Below, in pieces: positions 1 through 10,312 of a DNA stretch of 64,000 nucleotides (position 1 is its first letter; every line of letters starts with the position of its first letter). Source of the DNA: Modestobacter lapidis (GTDB lineage Bacteria; Actinomycetota; Actinomycetes; Mycobacteriales; Geodermatophilaceae); assembly GCA_019779905.1 (NCBI GenBank), contig JABAKE010000004.1:186001-250000 (forward strand), given 5' to 3'. The notes under the pieces were generated by a model. The model made no database searches and was not told where the DNA came from. It was given only the letters and a program-made list of their open reading frames with translations. Both the position numbers and the translations under genes were made by a program.

Positions 1-181
1 CGAGGCCGCCACCGCGGAGCTCGGCGGCTCGTGGCGCACCGGGCTGGTCGCCGTCGTCCTGCTCGGCTGGGCCGTCATCGGCGTGCTCGCCGCCCCGGCG
101 GTGCTGCGCCGGATGGCCCGCCGGCAGTCCGGCTCGCAGGTCCAGGAGGCCCGGGAGCAGGCCCTGCAGTGGGTGCGCTGA
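1..181 (+). CDS. Membrane protein, C-terminal fragment (cut by window edge)
   Basis: Only the last 59 codons are present, read from base 2 to the TGA at 179-181. One hydrophobic segment (LVAVVLLGWAVIGVLAAPAV) is followed by a basic, charged tail rich in Arg, Gln and Glu. This looks like the final transmembrane helix and cytoplasmic tail of a multi-span protein, perhaps an ABC-2 type permease, but too little is visible to name it. The next gene starts inside its 3' end, so the two are probably cotranscribed and translationally coupled. Confidence 0.6.
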   Translation, partial: EAATAELGGSWRTGLVAVVLLGWAVIGVLAAPAVLRRMARRQSGSQVQEAREQALQWVR

Positions 182-465
182 CCTCCGACCGGCCCGGGGA
201 CGCCGTCCACAACCGGATCGCCCTGCTGCGCGCCGAGCAGGGCGTCACCCGCCGGGAACTCGCCGACGCCCTGGGGGTGCACTACCAGACGATCGGCTAC
301 CTGGAGCGGGGCGAGTACAACCCGAGCCTGCACCTGGCGCTGCGGATCGCCGCCTTCTTCCGGGTTCCGGTCGAGGTGGTCTTCTCGACCACGCCGTTCC
401 CGCGGATCAGCGACGCCGCCGCGCCGTCCCGGAGCGACGACGCCGAGCCGGCGAGCCGGCCCTGA
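169..465 (+). CDS. Small XRE-family HTH regulator
   Basis: A 98-residue protein with a central helix-turn-helix (about residues 28-50, TRRELADALGVHYQTIGYLE) followed by the LALRIAAFFRVPVEVVF segment typical of compact XRE regulators. The first plausible start is GTG at 169, which overlaps the upstream membrane-protein gene by 13 bp and has GGAG 11 bases before it. Such pairs of a short XRE protein with a membrane protein are common in actinobacteria and usually form an autoregulated unit. The Ser/Asp/Ala-rich tail has no recognisable domain. The target operator is not evident. Confidence 0.8.
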   Translation: MGALTSDRPGDAVHNRIALLRAEQGVTRRELADALGVHYQTIGYLERGEYNPSLHLALRIAAFFRVPVEVVFSTTPFPRISDAAAPSRSDDAEPASRP

Positions 466-487
466 CCACCGCCCACCGCCCACCGGC

Positions 488-1096
488 TCAGGGCAGCTCG
501 CCCCGAGCGCCCTTGAGCTCGCTGAAGCCCGGCACCGCCGACACCAGCGCCAGCCCGTCGAACAGCCGCAGCGCGTCGTCGCCGGTGGGGGCCGGGGTGA
601 CGATCGGGCCGAAGAAGCCGGGTCCACCCGCGAAGGCGGTGATCGGGCTGCCCGCCTCGGCGCCGACCCGCTGCTGGCTCTCCGCGTGGCTGGCCTCGAC
701 CGCCGCCTGCTGGGCGTCGTCGTCCTCCGCGAGCTCCGCGGGCAGCCCGACCGCGGCCAGGGCCTCGCGGAACACGTCCGGGCCGAGGTCGGCGCCCTGC
801 TCGTGCACCCGGGTGCCGACCTCGGTGTAGAACCGGCCCAGCACCTCCGGCCCCGCCGCGCTGCGCACCGCGGCGAAGACCCGGGTGGCGACCGCGCCGC
901 GGGCGACCTCCTCGGCCGGGTGCCCGGGTACGTCCCCGCCGCCGTTGAGCACCACGAGGCTCATCACCCGCCAGTCCACCGGCATGCCGCGGGCGGCGGC
1001 CACCTCGGCCAGCCAGCGACTGGTCTGCCAGGTGAACGGGCAGGACGGGTCGAACCAGAAGGCGACGCCGTCCGGCTGGTTCTCGGGGGTGCTCAC
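488..1096 (-). CDS. DsbA-fold mycothiol-dependent nitroreductase-like protein (Rv2466c family)
   Basis: A 202-residue thioredoxin-fold protein. The N-terminal strand carries FWFDPSCPFTWQTSRW, the active-site region of the actinobacterial DsbA/FrnE-like family that includes M. tuberculosis Rv2466c, a mycothiol-linked oxidoreductase. Here the motif is Cys-Pro-Phe-Thr, so only the first Cys is kept and a monothiol mechanism with mycothiol is the likely inference. GTG at 1096 is chosen as start because a GGAGG lies about nine bases upstream. The longer open frame upstream is compositional. The gene follows the FhuF-like gene on the same strand, with 113 bp between. Confidence 0.82.
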   Translation of the reverse strand: MSTPENQPDGVAFWFDPSCPFTWQTSRWLAEVAAARGMPVDWRVMSLVVLNGGGDVPGHPAEEVARGAVATRVFAAVRSAAGPEVLGRFYTEVGTRVHEQGADLGPDVFREALAAVGLPAELAEDDDAQQAAVEASHAESQQRVGAEAGSPITAFAGGPGFFGPIVTPAPTGDDALRLFDGLALVSAVPGFSELKGARGELP

Positions 1097-1209
1097 AGGG
1101 CTGACCTCCACGGTCCGGGGGGAGTTCTGCCGGGCGACCGGCACCCGGAGGTTTGCCACCCGGCCCCGGCCGCGAAACCGGGTGGCGAGGGGTTCCTGTC
1201 CCCCGGGTG

Positions 1210-1920
1210 TCAGAAACGGGTGGCGGCGTCCTCCAGCAGCACCTGTCGCTCGAGGGGCGGCCGTCGCGGGCAGGACGTGCACACCACCTCGTGCGGCACC
1301 CGGTAGGCCAGGCAGCAGGACACCCGGTGGGTGAACCGCGCGGCGCTGCCGTCGGGCCGGCGGACGTCGACGTACCGCGGCGCGGGCAGCGGCGCCCCCA
1401 CCGCGGCGGCCAGCGGGCCGGCCAGCGCCGTCACCGCCCCGACGTCCCCGACCGCGCGGCCCAGGGCCAGCAGCCGGTTGGCCAGTGAGTCGGTGGCGAT
1501 CGCCCACAGCGGCCGCGGCCGCATCCCGCCGGCCTCGGCCACCGCCTCCACCACCGCGGTCAGCGCCGCGCGCAGCTCCTCCCCCGGGTCGCCCGGCCCG
1601 GCCGCGCACGTGGTGGCCGCCACCGGCGCCCACCCGGACACGAGGTGCAGCCGGGTGTCGGCCAGCCGGGCCGAGAGTGGACGGCCGGCGACCAGCCCGG
1701 CCAGCACCGGGGTCAGCAGCACGCTGGACAGCGAGTACCACCACAGCGTGGCCAGCACCCGCCGGTCGCCGGTGCGCTGGCGCACCGCCCGGTCGGCCAG
1801 CACCTGCGCGGTCCACCCGGGATCGGCCAGCGCCGTCGCCGGGACGACGGTCGCCGCCGGCGGCGGCAGCAGCCCCAGGGCGGCCGCACCGGGCACCCGG
1901 AGGGCGACGGCGGCCTGCAC
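1210..1920 (-). CDS. FhuF-like (2Fe-2S) ferric iron reductase
   Basis: A 236-residue protein, mostly Ala/Leu/Arg-rich helices. Its C-terminus holds the diagnostic FhuF pattern of two adjacent Cys, ten residues, then Cys-X2-Cys ([16 protein letters not shown]). FhuF proteins bind a 2Fe-2S cluster through these cysteines and reduce ferric siderophores in the cytoplasm. GTG at 1920 has GGGAGG nine bases upstream; GTG at 1953 is an alternative. No siderophore transport or biosynthesis gene is nearby. It is divergent from acs. Confidence in the family is high because of the Cys motif; the substrate is unknown. Confidence 0.85.
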   Translation of the reverse strand: MQAAVALRVPGAAALGLLPPPAATVVPATALADPGWTAQVLADRAVRQRTGDRRVLATLWWYSLSSVLLTPVLAGLVAGRPLSARLADTRLHLVSGWAPVAATTCAAGPGDPGEELRAALTAVVEAVAEAGGMRPRPLWAIATDSLANRLLALGRAVGDVGAVTALAGPLAAAVGAPLPAPRYVDVRRPDGSAARFTHRVSCCLAYRVPHEVVCTSCPRRPPLERQVLLEDAATRF

Positions 1921-2094
1921 CCCGTCGTCCTCCCGATCGCCGTCGCACCCTTCGCCCACCCGGACAGTCTCCGCCCGGCGGGCGCGGGACCGGCCCGCGC
2001 ATCCTGGACGAGACGCGGGCGTGACCGGGGCCATAGGTTGGACCCGAGCAGCGCTGCCCGGCAGGACGGCGGCGCGCGAACTGCGGAGGTGCGC

Positions 2095-4062
<1,968 letters not shown>

Positions 4063-4084
4063 GGAAGGACCCTGCAGGGGGGCC
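4063..4084 (+). repeat. 3'-end repeat family, truncated copy after acs
   Basis: Directly after the acs stop codon is GGAAGGACCCTGCAGGGGGG. It matches the two ends of the longer element seen after msiK and recR (GAAGGACCCC at the start, CCTGCAGGGG at the end) with the middle missing. It has the same orientation relative to the upstream gene as the other copies. Confidence 0.55.
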
Positions 4085-4086
4085 AC

Positions 4087-4131
4087 GGGTGGAGGTCACG
4101 GCGCCAGGTTCGGCGCCGTGGCACTCCACCC
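4087..4131 (+). terminator. Stem-loop terminator after acs
   Basis: GGGTGGAGGTCACGGCGCC (4087-4105) can pair with the run at 4112-4131, with a six-base loop and a small bulge. No T-run follows, as is usual for very GC-rich actinobacterial terminators. It lies 24 bp after the acs stop and about 110 bp before the next start. Confidence 0.7.
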
Positions 4132-4241
4132 GGAGGGCCCGGGACGCGGGCGGAGCGATCATGCGGCACGATCAGCCGAGCACCACCGTGCCGTGACGTC
4201 CATAGGCGCTGCCATCCGGCGCTGACTGAGGAGGAGCCCCC

Positions 4242-4745
4242 GTGGCCCACAGCGCATCGACGCCCCCGCTCGCGGGAACGCCCACCGGGCCGGCCGAGCC
4301 GTCGCTCGGCACGCTCGCCAAGAGCGCCATGACCGACGTGTCCACGCTCATCCGCAGCGAGATCGAGCTGGCCAAGGCCGAGATCGGGACGTCGGTGAAG
4401 CGCGGAGGCGTGAGCGCCGCCGCCTTCGCCGCCGCCGGCGTACTGGCCGCCTTCGCGGCGATCTTCTTCTTCGTCATGCTCGCCGAGCTCATCACCTGGC
4501 TCGGCCTGGCGCGCTGGATCTCCTACCTGATCGTCTTCGGCCTGCTGCTGCTCCTGGCCGCGGCCGCCGGCCTCATCGGGTACCGGATGGTCAAGAAGAT
4601 CGAGAAGCCGGAGCGGACCATCGAGACGCTGCAGGAGCTGCCCGACGTGATGCGCCGCGAGGCCCCCGGCCAGCGGCAGCGCGACCTGCCCACCGTGACC
4701 GAGGGCCGGGTCGCCCGGCGGGACCCGCACGCCCGGCTGAGCTGA
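4242..4745 (+). CDS. Putative actinobacterial holin-X family membrane protein
   Basis: A 167-residue protein with a hydrophilic N-terminus, an amphipathic stretch (about residues 30-50, rich in Ile/Glu/Lys), then two transmembrane segments (about 51-75 and 85-108) joined by a short loop, and a charged C-terminal tail. This is the architecture of PF07332 proteins. They carry a holin name but are chromosomal housekeeping membrane proteins, and nothing phage-like surrounds this gene. GTG at 4242 has AGGAGGAG upstream. It sits between acs and the hydrolase, like Rv3669 in M. tuberculosis, and probably shares a transcript with the hydrolase. Confidence 0.8.
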   Translation: MAHSASTPPLAGTPTGPAEPSLGTLAKSAMTDVSTLIRSEIELAKAEIGTSVKRGGVSAAAFAAAGVLAAFAAIFFFVMLAELITWLGLARWISYLIVFGLLLLLAAAAGLIGYRMVKKIEKPERTIETLQELPDVMRREAPGQRQRDLPTVTEGRVARRDPHARLS

Positions 4746-4852
4746 GCGGCGGCGAGCTGACCAACCCGCCGCCCCCGAACGACGCGCAGCCGGACGCCAC
4801 CAGCGTCCTGCTGCCCGGTCCGTGGGCGCACCGCGACGTCTCGGCCAACGGG

Positions 4853-5692
4853 GTGCGGCTGCACGCCGCGGAGGCCGGTGAGGGGCCGCTGGTACTCCTG
4901 CTGCACGGCTTCCCGGAGTTCTGGTGGGCCTGGCGGGCCCAGCTCGTCGGCCTCGCCGCCGCCGGCTTCCGGGTGGTCGCCCCCGACCTGCGGGGCTACG
5001 GCGCCAGCGACAAGCCACCGCGCGGCTACGACCTGCCCACCGCGGCCGACGACGCCGCCGCCGTCGTCCGGGCGCTCGGCGAGCGCGAGGCCGTCGTCGT
5101 CGGCTCGGACTGGGGTGGCCTGGTCGGCTGGACGATGGCCGCGTTGCACCCGCGCACGGTGCGCAAGCTGGTGGTCGTCTCCATGGCCCACCCCCGCCGG
5201 TTGCGGGCCGGGATGTCCGACCGGCGGCAGCGGCAGGCCGCCCGGTACGCGCTGCGGTTCCAGCTGCCCCGGCTCCCCGAGCGCCGGCTGACCCGTGCCG
5301 ACGACGATCCGGTCGCCGAGCTGATGCGCCGCTGGTCAGGGCCGTCCTGGGTGCACACCGCCGACTTCGCCGAGGCCGTGGGCCGCTACCGGTCGGCCTC
5401 CCGGATTCCGCAGGCCGCCTACGGCGCGATGGAGTACTTCCGCTGGGCCGGCCGCTCCCAGCTGCGTCCCGACGGGCTGCGGTTCGCCCGCCGGATGGCC
5501 GCCCCGGTCACCGCCCCGACCCTGCAGCTGCACGGCGGCCTCGACCCCTGCGTACTGCCGCACACCGCCCGCGGCTCCGGCCGCTACGTGGCCGGCGCCT
5601 ACGAGTGGCGTGAGCTGCCCGGGGTCGGCCACTTCCCGCACGAGGAGGCGCCCGCGGCGGTCACCGCGGCCATCGCCGGTTGGGCCCGCTGA
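4853..5692 (+). CDS. Alpha/beta hydrolase, epoxide-hydrolase type
   Basis: At least 279 residues. The HGFPEFWWAWR oxyanion-hole motif, the nucleophile elbow GSDWGG (Asp nucleophile), an acidic residue in LDPCV and the histidine in GVGHFPHEE form an epoxide-hydrolase catalytic set. An Asp rather than Ser nucleophile points to epoxide hydrolase or dehalogenase chemistry. The gene corresponds to ephE (Rv3670). The first ATG/GTG in frame is GTG 4853, but about 30 conserved-looking codons (PGPWAHRDVSANG) precede it with no stop. Translation therefore probably begins at a CTG (4742 or 4757) overlapping or abutting the preceding gene. Confidence 0.82.
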   Translation: MRLHAAEAGEGPLVLLLHGFPEFWWAWRAQLVGLAAAGFRVVAPDLRGYGASDKPPRGYDLPTAADDAAAVVRALGEREAVVVGSDWGGLVGWTMAALHPRTVRKLVVVSMAHPRRLRAGMSDRRQRQAARYALRFQLPRLPERRLTRADDDPVAELMRRWSGPSWVHTADFAEAVGRYRSASRIPQAAYGAMEYFRWAGRSQLRPDGLRFARRMAAPVTAPTLQLHGGLDPCVLPHTARGSGRYVAGAYEWRELPGVGHFPHEEAPAAVTAAIAGWAR

Positions 5693-5700
5693 GATCCGAC

Positions 5701-5758
5701 GGCCCCGCTGCAGGGGTCCGCCGCGAGCCCGCGAGCGGGTGGGGGCAGCGGGGTCCTG
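5701..5758 (-). repeat. 3'-end repeat family copy after marP, hairpin between convergent genes
   Basis: Read on the minus strand this element begins one base after the marP stop (CAGGACCCCGCTGCCCCCAC) and ends with CCCTGCAGCGGGG. Its ends pair as CCCCGCTGC with GCAGCGGGG. The order GGACCCC, TGCCCCC, CTCGCGGCGG, CCTGCAG is shared with the copies after the metallophosphoesterase, leuA, msiK and recR genes. Between the convergent hydrolase and marP genes it probably acts as a terminator for both. Confidence 0.7.
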
Positions 5759-6940
5759 CTACTCGCACGGGCCGGTGTCGGCGGCCGTGGTCGAGGAGAT
5801 GCCGGTCACGGCGGCGCCGGCCACCTCCTGAGCGGTCAGGGCGTAGCCGGTGTCAGGGTCGTCGATGGCCGAGGCGAAGACTACTCCGAGCACGCGCCCG
5901 TCGGTGGCGAGCAGCGGCCCGCCGGAGTTGCCCGACCGCACCTGCCCGTAGAGGGCGTAGACGTCGCGGGTGACGGTCTGCGTGCCCCGGAAGTCCGGGC
6001 CGTTGATCTCCCCGCGGTCACGCACCCTCGCCGGCCCGACGTAGAGCCCACCTCCGCCCGGGTAACCCATCACGATGGCCGAGGCGCCGGTGTCCACGGC
6101 TGCATCGGCCCAGGTCAACGGCACCTGCGGGAGTCCGGGGACGGCGAGCACGGCCACGTCGGCCGCCTCGTCGACGTACACCGGCGTCGCGTCGTAGGTC
6201 TCGCCCTCGGCGGTGACCACCGGGCTGGTGACCCCGGCCAGCACGTGCGCGTTGGTCATCACCCGCTCGTCGGCGTAGACGAATCCGGAGCCGTCGATCT
6301 GCCGGGAGCAGGCGGCGGCGATACCGCGGATCTGCACCACCGAGCCCTTGACGTTGTCGACGACCGGGCTGGCCAGCAGGGCCTGGTCGGGTGCCGGTAC
6401 GTCGCGCACCTGGGTGGGGGTGAGCGGATCGAGGACGTCGGGCAGCCCGCGCCGGTCGATCGCCTCGCGCAGCGAGTCGTACAGGGACCGGACCTCGTCG
6501 GGCACGCCGCGGTCGACTGCCTGCACCAGCGAGGACTGCCGCACCTGCCCGGCGACCGTGGGGAACGGCGAGCTGGCCAGCGGCGTGGCCACCATCCAGG
6601 CGACCAGCAGCACCGCCAGCGCCGACACGACGGCGCCGGCCACCGCGTCACCGAGCTTGGCCGGTTCCCAGGTGACCCGCGTGCGGATCGCCCGGCCGAT
6701 CACCCCGGCCAGCAACTGACCCAGCAGCGCGCCGGCGAGCACCACGACCAGCGCCACGAACACCCGGCTCATCGCCGAGTCGGCCATCTCCTCGGCGATC
6801 GGGCCGGACAGTTGCGCACCGACGACGGCACCGCCGAAGAAGCCCACGAACGAGGCGGCCGAGACGATGAGCCCCTGCCGGAAACCGGAGAGGGCGAACA
6901 ACAGCGCCAGTGCGATCAGCACCAGGTCCACCAGGGACAC
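5759..6940 (-). CDS. marP: Membrane-anchored serine protease MarP (CvpA-like N-terminus)
   Basis: A 393-residue protein: four transmembrane helices in a CvpA-like domain (residues 1-120), a linker, then a trypsin-like protease domain. The catalytic triad is His232 (TNAHVLAG), Asp261 (ADVAVL) and Ser339 (RSGNSGGP). Cys211 and Cys392 stand where the M. tuberculosis MarP (Rv3671c) disulfide is found. MarP works on the outer face of the membrane and is needed for survival in acid in M. tuberculosis. GTG at 6940 has AGGAG eight bases upstream. It is the last gene of the nth to marP run. Confidence 0.93.
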   Translation of the reverse strand: MSLVDLVLIALALLFALSGFRQGLIVSAASFVGFFGGAVVGAQLSGPIAEEMADSAMSRVFVALVVVLAGALLGQLLAGVIGRAIRTRVTWEPAKLGDAVAGAVVSALAVLLVAWMVATPLASSPFPTVAGQVRQSSLVQAVDRGVPDEVRSLYDSLREAIDRRGLPDVLDPLTPTQVRDVPAPDQALLASPVVDNVKGSVVQIRGIAAACSRQIDGSGFVYADERVMTNAHVLAGVTSPVVTAEGETYDATPVYVDEAADVAVLAVPGLPQVPLTWADAAVDTGASAIVMGYPGGGGLYVGPARVRDRGEINGPDFRGTQTVTRDVYALYGQVRSGNSGGPLLATDGRVLGVVFASAIDDPDTGYALTAQEVAGAAVTGISSTTAADTGPCE

Positions 6941-7002
6941 CTCCTAGCTCCTCGGTTCGATTCCGGAGCCGGTCCGCCCCCGCGATGCTCCCGCCGGCAC
7001 GC

Positions 7003-7491
7003 TCACGGGCTGCCCGTCACCGTCATCGTCCCGACCTGCCCCAGCGCGGTGTGGAAGCTGCACTCGAAGGGGTAGTCGCCGGGGGCCTCGACGGTGAACT
7101 CGATGGTCTCGCTGTCGCCCGGGCCGAGGTACGGGATGCCCGCGGAGATCGTCGCCGGGCCGGTGCCGGGGGTGAAGACGAAGTTGTGGGTCAGCTGTGC
7201 CGCGGTGTTGCGCACGGTGACGCGCACCGTGCCGGGCGCGACGGTGAAGGTCGCCGGGGTGAAGACGTAGTCGTCCCCGGTCTCCAGCACGACTTCCTGG
7301 ACGCCGTCCTCCGCCGTGGTCACGGTGCCGACCTCCCCGCCGGCGGTGCGGGTGGCCTCCGGCAGCGTGGGCTCACCGCCGCAGCCGGCCAGCAGGGCAC
7401 CGACGAGCAGCAGCCCCCCCAGCACCGCTCGCGCCCGCGCCCGCGGACCCCGTCGGGGCTGTTCGGAGGCGCCGGGAAGGGCGCTGCTCAT
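7003..7491 (-). CDS. Cupredoxin-domain lipoprotein
   Basis: A 162-residue exported lipoprotein. The signal peptide ends in the lipobox LLAGC with lipidated Cys37. The C-terminal half is a plastocyanin/azurin-like fold with a His in QLTHNFVF and a C-terminal Cys...His...Met set (FECSFHTALGQVGTM), matching the ligands of a type 1 copper site. It could carry electrons or buffer copper outside the membrane. ATG 7491 is preceded by GGAGGTGGG. This gene is inserted between marP and the NUDIX gene relative to the mycobacterial order. Confidence 0.85.
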   Translation of the reverse strand: MSSALPGASEQPRRGPRARARAVLGGLLLVGALLAGCGGEPTLPEATRTAGGEVGTVTTAEDGVQEVVLETGDDYVFTPATFTVAPGTVRVTVRNTAAQLTHNFVFTPGTGPATISAGIPYLGPGDSETIEFTVEAPGDYPFECSFHTALGQVGTMTVTGSP

Positions 7492-7544
7492 CGACCCACC
7501 TCCGGCGCCGGGAGCGGAACGGCAGGGCCGTGCTGTCAGGCGCC

Positions 7545-8315
7545 TCATCGCCCGACGACCGTACGCGGCGCGCGACCGGAGCCGGTGTCCTCGGCCACCG
7601 TCGGCGCGGCGCGGTCGGCGACGTCGGCGTCCAGCGGCTCCTCGTCCTCGAGCGCCGGGTCGGTCGCCGCCGGCGGGACGGCGAGCGGGCGGACGTCGCG
7701 GTCGTCCCAGGGTCGGTTCAACCCGGCTGCCTCGAGCACCGCGTCCAGCAGGCCCGCGGTGAAGCCCCACACCACCATGTCCGCCACACCGAACGCCGGA
7801 CCGACGTAGCCCGAGGGGTGGCGCACCCGGAAGCGGTTGGCCGGGTCGACCAGTTCCACCAGCGGAACCCGGGCCACCCGGGCCACCTCCCGGGGATCGC
7901 CGGTGGTCACCTCGCGCGGGTCGTCCCACCAGCCGACCACCGGAACGACGAGGTTGTCCGAGGGCCCCAGGAACAGCTCGGGCAGCGTGGCGAGCACCCG
8001 CACCCCGTCCGGCTCGACACCGGCCTCCTCGTGCGCCTCGCGCAGCGCGGTGCCCACCGGGTAGTCCTCCCCCGGGTCGGCGCCGCCGCCGGGAAAGGCC
8101 GGCTGACCGGCGTGGCTGCGCAGCTGGTGCGACTTCTCGATCAGCAGCACGTCGGGGCCGGCCGGGCCCGCACCGAAGAGGATCAGCACCGCCGAGCGCC
8201 GGGTGGTGGCACCGGGCCGGCCGTGCCGGCGCGGGAGGGGCAGGTCGCCGGCGGCGGCGACCAGCCGCTGCAGGTAGTCCGGCAGCCCGGCCGGCGTCGG
8301 CGTCGCGGCGCTCAC
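7545..8315 (-). CDS. NUDIX hydrolase, CoA-pyrophosphatase type
   Basis: A 256-residue protein. The Nudix box is complete: GGGADPGEDYPVGTALREAH followed by EEAG (G-X5-E-X7-REAHEEAG). The preceding LIEKSHQLRSHAGQPAFPGG is the extension typical of CoA/acyl-CoA diphosphatases (NudL, Rv3672c). It probably hydrolyses CoA derivatives in the cytoplasm. GTG at 8315 overlaps the TlpA-like gene's stop by 4 bp (GTGA), so translation is coupled. The C-terminal ~60 residues are an acidic low-complexity tail of unknown role. Confidence 0.88.
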   Translation of the reverse strand: MSAATPTPAGLPDYLQRLVAAAGDLPLPRRHGRPGATTRRSAVLILFGAGPAGPDVLLIEKSHQLRSHAGQPAFPGGGADPGEDYPVGTALREAHEEAGVEPDGVRVLATLPELFLGPSDNLVVPVVGWWDDPREVTTGDPREVARVARVPLVELVDPANRFRVRHPSGYVGPAFGVADMVVWGFTAGLLDAVLEAAGLNRPWDDRDVRPLAVPPAATDPALEDEEPLDADVADRAAPTVAEDTGSGRAPRTVVGR

Positions 8316-8890
8316 AGTTCGACCCCCAGGTGTTCGGCGACCAGCTGCTGGAACTCGGCCAGCGAGTCCACCGGACCCACCTCCAGATGGGCGACCGAGC
8401 CGTCGGCGGCCAGGAAGACGGTGTGCGGCAGGTTGTTCAGGCCCAGCGAGGCCATCACCTCGCCGTCCCCGTCGAAGGCACTGGGGAACGTCAGGCCTGC
8501 GTCAGCGGCGAAGGATGCCGACTGCGGAACGCCGTCCTTGCTCACCAGCCCGAGCACCCGGACCCGATCGCCGGCGACGTCGGCGAGCTCCTGGACGACG
8601 GGGAGCTCCTCGCGGCAGGGCCCGCACCAGCTGGCCCACAGGTTGACCACGGTGGGCGCGCCCTGTGCCCGGGCAAGGTCGAGGGAGCCGCCGGCGAAGC
8701 AGTCGAAGGCGACCGCGGGCAGCTCGCTGTCCGCGGACGGCTCGTCGGGCTGGTCGGCGCAGGGCGGCAGGGCGGTGTCCACGGAGCTGACGTCGGCCTG
8801 CGGCGCGGGAGCGGCGTCGCCGGGGCCACCGGTGCAGCCGGCGAGCAGCAGGAGGGCGGCCGGCAGGGCGGCGAGCCGGGTCGCGCTCAC
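8312..8890 (-). CDS. TlpA/ResA-like thioredoxin lipoprotein
   Basis: A 192-residue exported protein with a lipobox (LLLLAGC, Cys19) and a thioredoxin fold carrying WASWCGPC, followed by the cis-Pro segment NLPHTVFL. It should reduce or oxidise disulfides on the outer face of the membrane, perhaps for cytochrome c maturation or for partners such as MarP. GTG at 8890 overlaps the nth stop by 4 bp and its own stop overlaps the NUDIX start by 4 bp, forming a tight nth-tlpA-nudix unit. It corresponds to Rv3673c. Confidence 0.9.
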   Translation of the reverse strand: MSATRLAALPAALLLLAGCTGGPGDAAPAPQADVSSVDTALPPCADQPDEPSADSELPAVAFDCFAGGSLDLARAQGAPTVVNLWASWCGPCREELPVVQELADVAGDRVRVLGLVSKDGVPQSASFAADAGLTFPSAFDGDGEVMASLGLNNLPHTVFLAADGSVAHLEVGPVDSLAEFQQLVAEHLGVEL

Positions 8891-9699
8891 GCGGTGTCCG
8901 ACGCTGCGGGGCTCTTCACCAGCTTGCCGGCGACCCCGGGGTCGAGCGGCCCGATGCCGGCCGACGGGCACCAGGAGGCGAGCCCGCAGGCACCGCAGGC
9001 CGGCTTCTTGGCGTGGCAGACCCGCCGGCCGTGGAAGATCACCCGGTGGGAGAAGTCGGTCCACTCCTTCTTCGGCACCAGCTCGGCGATCTCGGTCTCG
9101 ACCTTGACCGGGTCGTCGGCCGCCGTCCAGCCGAACCGGCGCACCAGCCGGCCGAAGTGGGTGTCGACGGTCAGCCCGGGGACGCCGAAGGCGTTGCCCA
9201 GGACGACGTTCGCCGTCTTCCGCCCCACGCCGGGCAGCGTGACCAGCTCGGCCATCGTCCGCGGCACCTCGCCGTCGAAGCGCTCGACCAGCGCCTGGCC
9301 CAGGCCGATCACCGAATGGGCCTTGGCCCGGAAGAAGCCGGTGGGCGTGAGGACCTCCTCCAGCTCGGCGCGGTCGGCGCCGGCGAGGGACACCGCGTCG
9401 GGCCAGCGGGCGAACAGCGTCGGGGTCACCCGGTTGACCGTCCGGTCGGTGGTCTGCGCGGACAGCACGGTCGCGACCAGGAGCTCCAGGGGCGTGCTGA
9501 AGTCCAGCTCGCAGTGCGCGTCCGGGTGGATGACCGCGAGCTCGCGGGCCATCCGGCGGGCGCGCCGGGTACGGGCCAGCGCGGTCTCCGCCGGGTCGTA
9601 CGGCGGCAGGCCGAGCCGGACGGCCCGGGCCGGGCGGCGGACCTGGGCACGGGGCGCGGCGTAGGGCGGGACGTCCGGCTGGAGGGCGGGCTGGGACAC
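8887..9699 (-). CDS. nth: Endonuclease III
   Basis: A 270-residue base-excision repair DNA glycosylase/AP lyase for oxidised pyrimidines. The helix-hairpin-helix [12 protein letters not shown] holds the catalytic Lys, VDTHFGRL holds the catalytic Asp, and the C-terminal four cysteines ([17 protein letters not shown]) ligate the 4Fe-4S cluster. The start is GTG 9699: TACCCT lies 7 nt upstream and no ribosome-binding site is seen, so a leaderless message is likely. It heads the operon running to marP. Confidence 0.94.
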   Translation of the reverse strand: MSQPALQPDVPPYAAPRAQVRRPARAVRLGLPPYDPAETALARTRRARRMARELAVIHPDAHCELDFSTPLELLVATVLSAQTTDRTVNRVTPTLFARWPDAVSLAGADRAELEEVLTPTGFFRAKAHSVIGLGQALVERFDGEVPRTMAELVTLPGVGRKTANVVLGNAFGVPGLTVDTHFGRLVRRFGWTAADDPVKVETEIAELVPKKEWTDFSHRVIFHGRRVCHAKKPACGACGLASWCPSAGIGPLDPGVAGKLVKSPAASDTA

Positions 9700-9706
9700 G
9701 CGATCG

Positions 9707-9712
9707 AGGGTA
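9707..9712 (-). promoter_or_regulatory. -10 box of leaderless nth promoter
   Basis: TACCCT on the minus strand ends 7 nt before the nth GTG. This places the transcription start at the start codon. The -35 region is weak. Confidence 0.6.
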
Positions 9713-9855
9713 GGCCGAAGCACCGACGGCCAGCGCCGGTCATACTCGACGGTGGTGCGGGCGAACGGCCCGCGCCGGACGCCGCCCGACCGCTGGACGC
9801 CGTCGTCTCTCCCCCGGGCCCGACCAGCCCGGGGACGCCGCCGAGGAGGTGCCGC

Positions 9856-10140
9856 GTGGTCGCCCTCATCGTCATCCTGTTCCCGCCCCTGGTGATCGCC
9901 TTCCTGCTGGTGATGGAACGCGTCGAGGAGCCGCTGCGCCGGCCGCCGTCCCCGCGCGAGGTGGAGGAGTTTCTCGGCTCGGCCACCCCCGGCGAGGTCG
10001 ACGCCCTGGCCCGGTCCGGCATCCGCCGGGCGATGTCCCGGTGGCGCCGGCGCCGCGAGACGGGCCGCGGCCGGGGCAGCGGCCAGCGGGCCGTCACCGA
10101 CCGGGGCCACCACCTGACGGACGCCGACGGCCCGCTCTGA
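9856..10140 (+). CDS. Small single-span membrane protein (Rv3675-like position)
   Basis: A 94-residue protein with one N-terminal transmembrane helix (residues 2-20, Val/Ile/Leu/Pro-rich) and a basic cytoplasmic tail that includes an Arg-rich stretch ([18 protein letters not shown]). GTG at 9856 has a perfect AGGAGG six bases upstream. No family name is secure. A small membrane protein occupies the same place between nth and crp in M. tuberculosis (Rv3675). The function is unknown. Confidence 0.75.
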   Translation: MVALIVILFPPLVIAFLLVMERVEEPLRRPPSPREVEEFLGSATPGEVDALARSGIRRAMSRWRRRRETGRGRGSGQRAVTDRGHHLTDADGPL

Positions 10141-10219
10141 GTGCGCCCGCCGCGGCGCCGGCACGTTCCCGACCGGCCCGTCGCGACGCAGCCGGACCCA
10201 CCCGGAGTGGGCAGCGTTC

Positions 10220-10260
10220 GTGACGTTCCGCACTGAGCCGGATGACACAGGCTCTAGACT
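10220..10260 (+). promoter_or_regulatory. Candidate Crp autoregulatory site and -10 box upstream of crp
   Basis: GTGACGTTCCGCAC at 10220-10233 has the GTG-N8-CAC core of actinobacterial Crp sites. It sits 21 bp upstream of a TAGACT -10 box (10255-10260), overlapping the -35 region. The crp start lies 52 bp after the -10, so this message has an untranslated leader. Confidence 0.5.
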
Positions 10261-10312
10261 CCCCAGGACGCGGGTCGCCATCGCACCCGCGAGGACGTTG
10301 CGAGAGGTGCAC

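Noticed and set aside
4242-4745. Phage holin, hence a prophage remnant
   Set aside because: The holin-X family is chromosomal in actinobacteria and no phage gene, integrase or att site is nearby.
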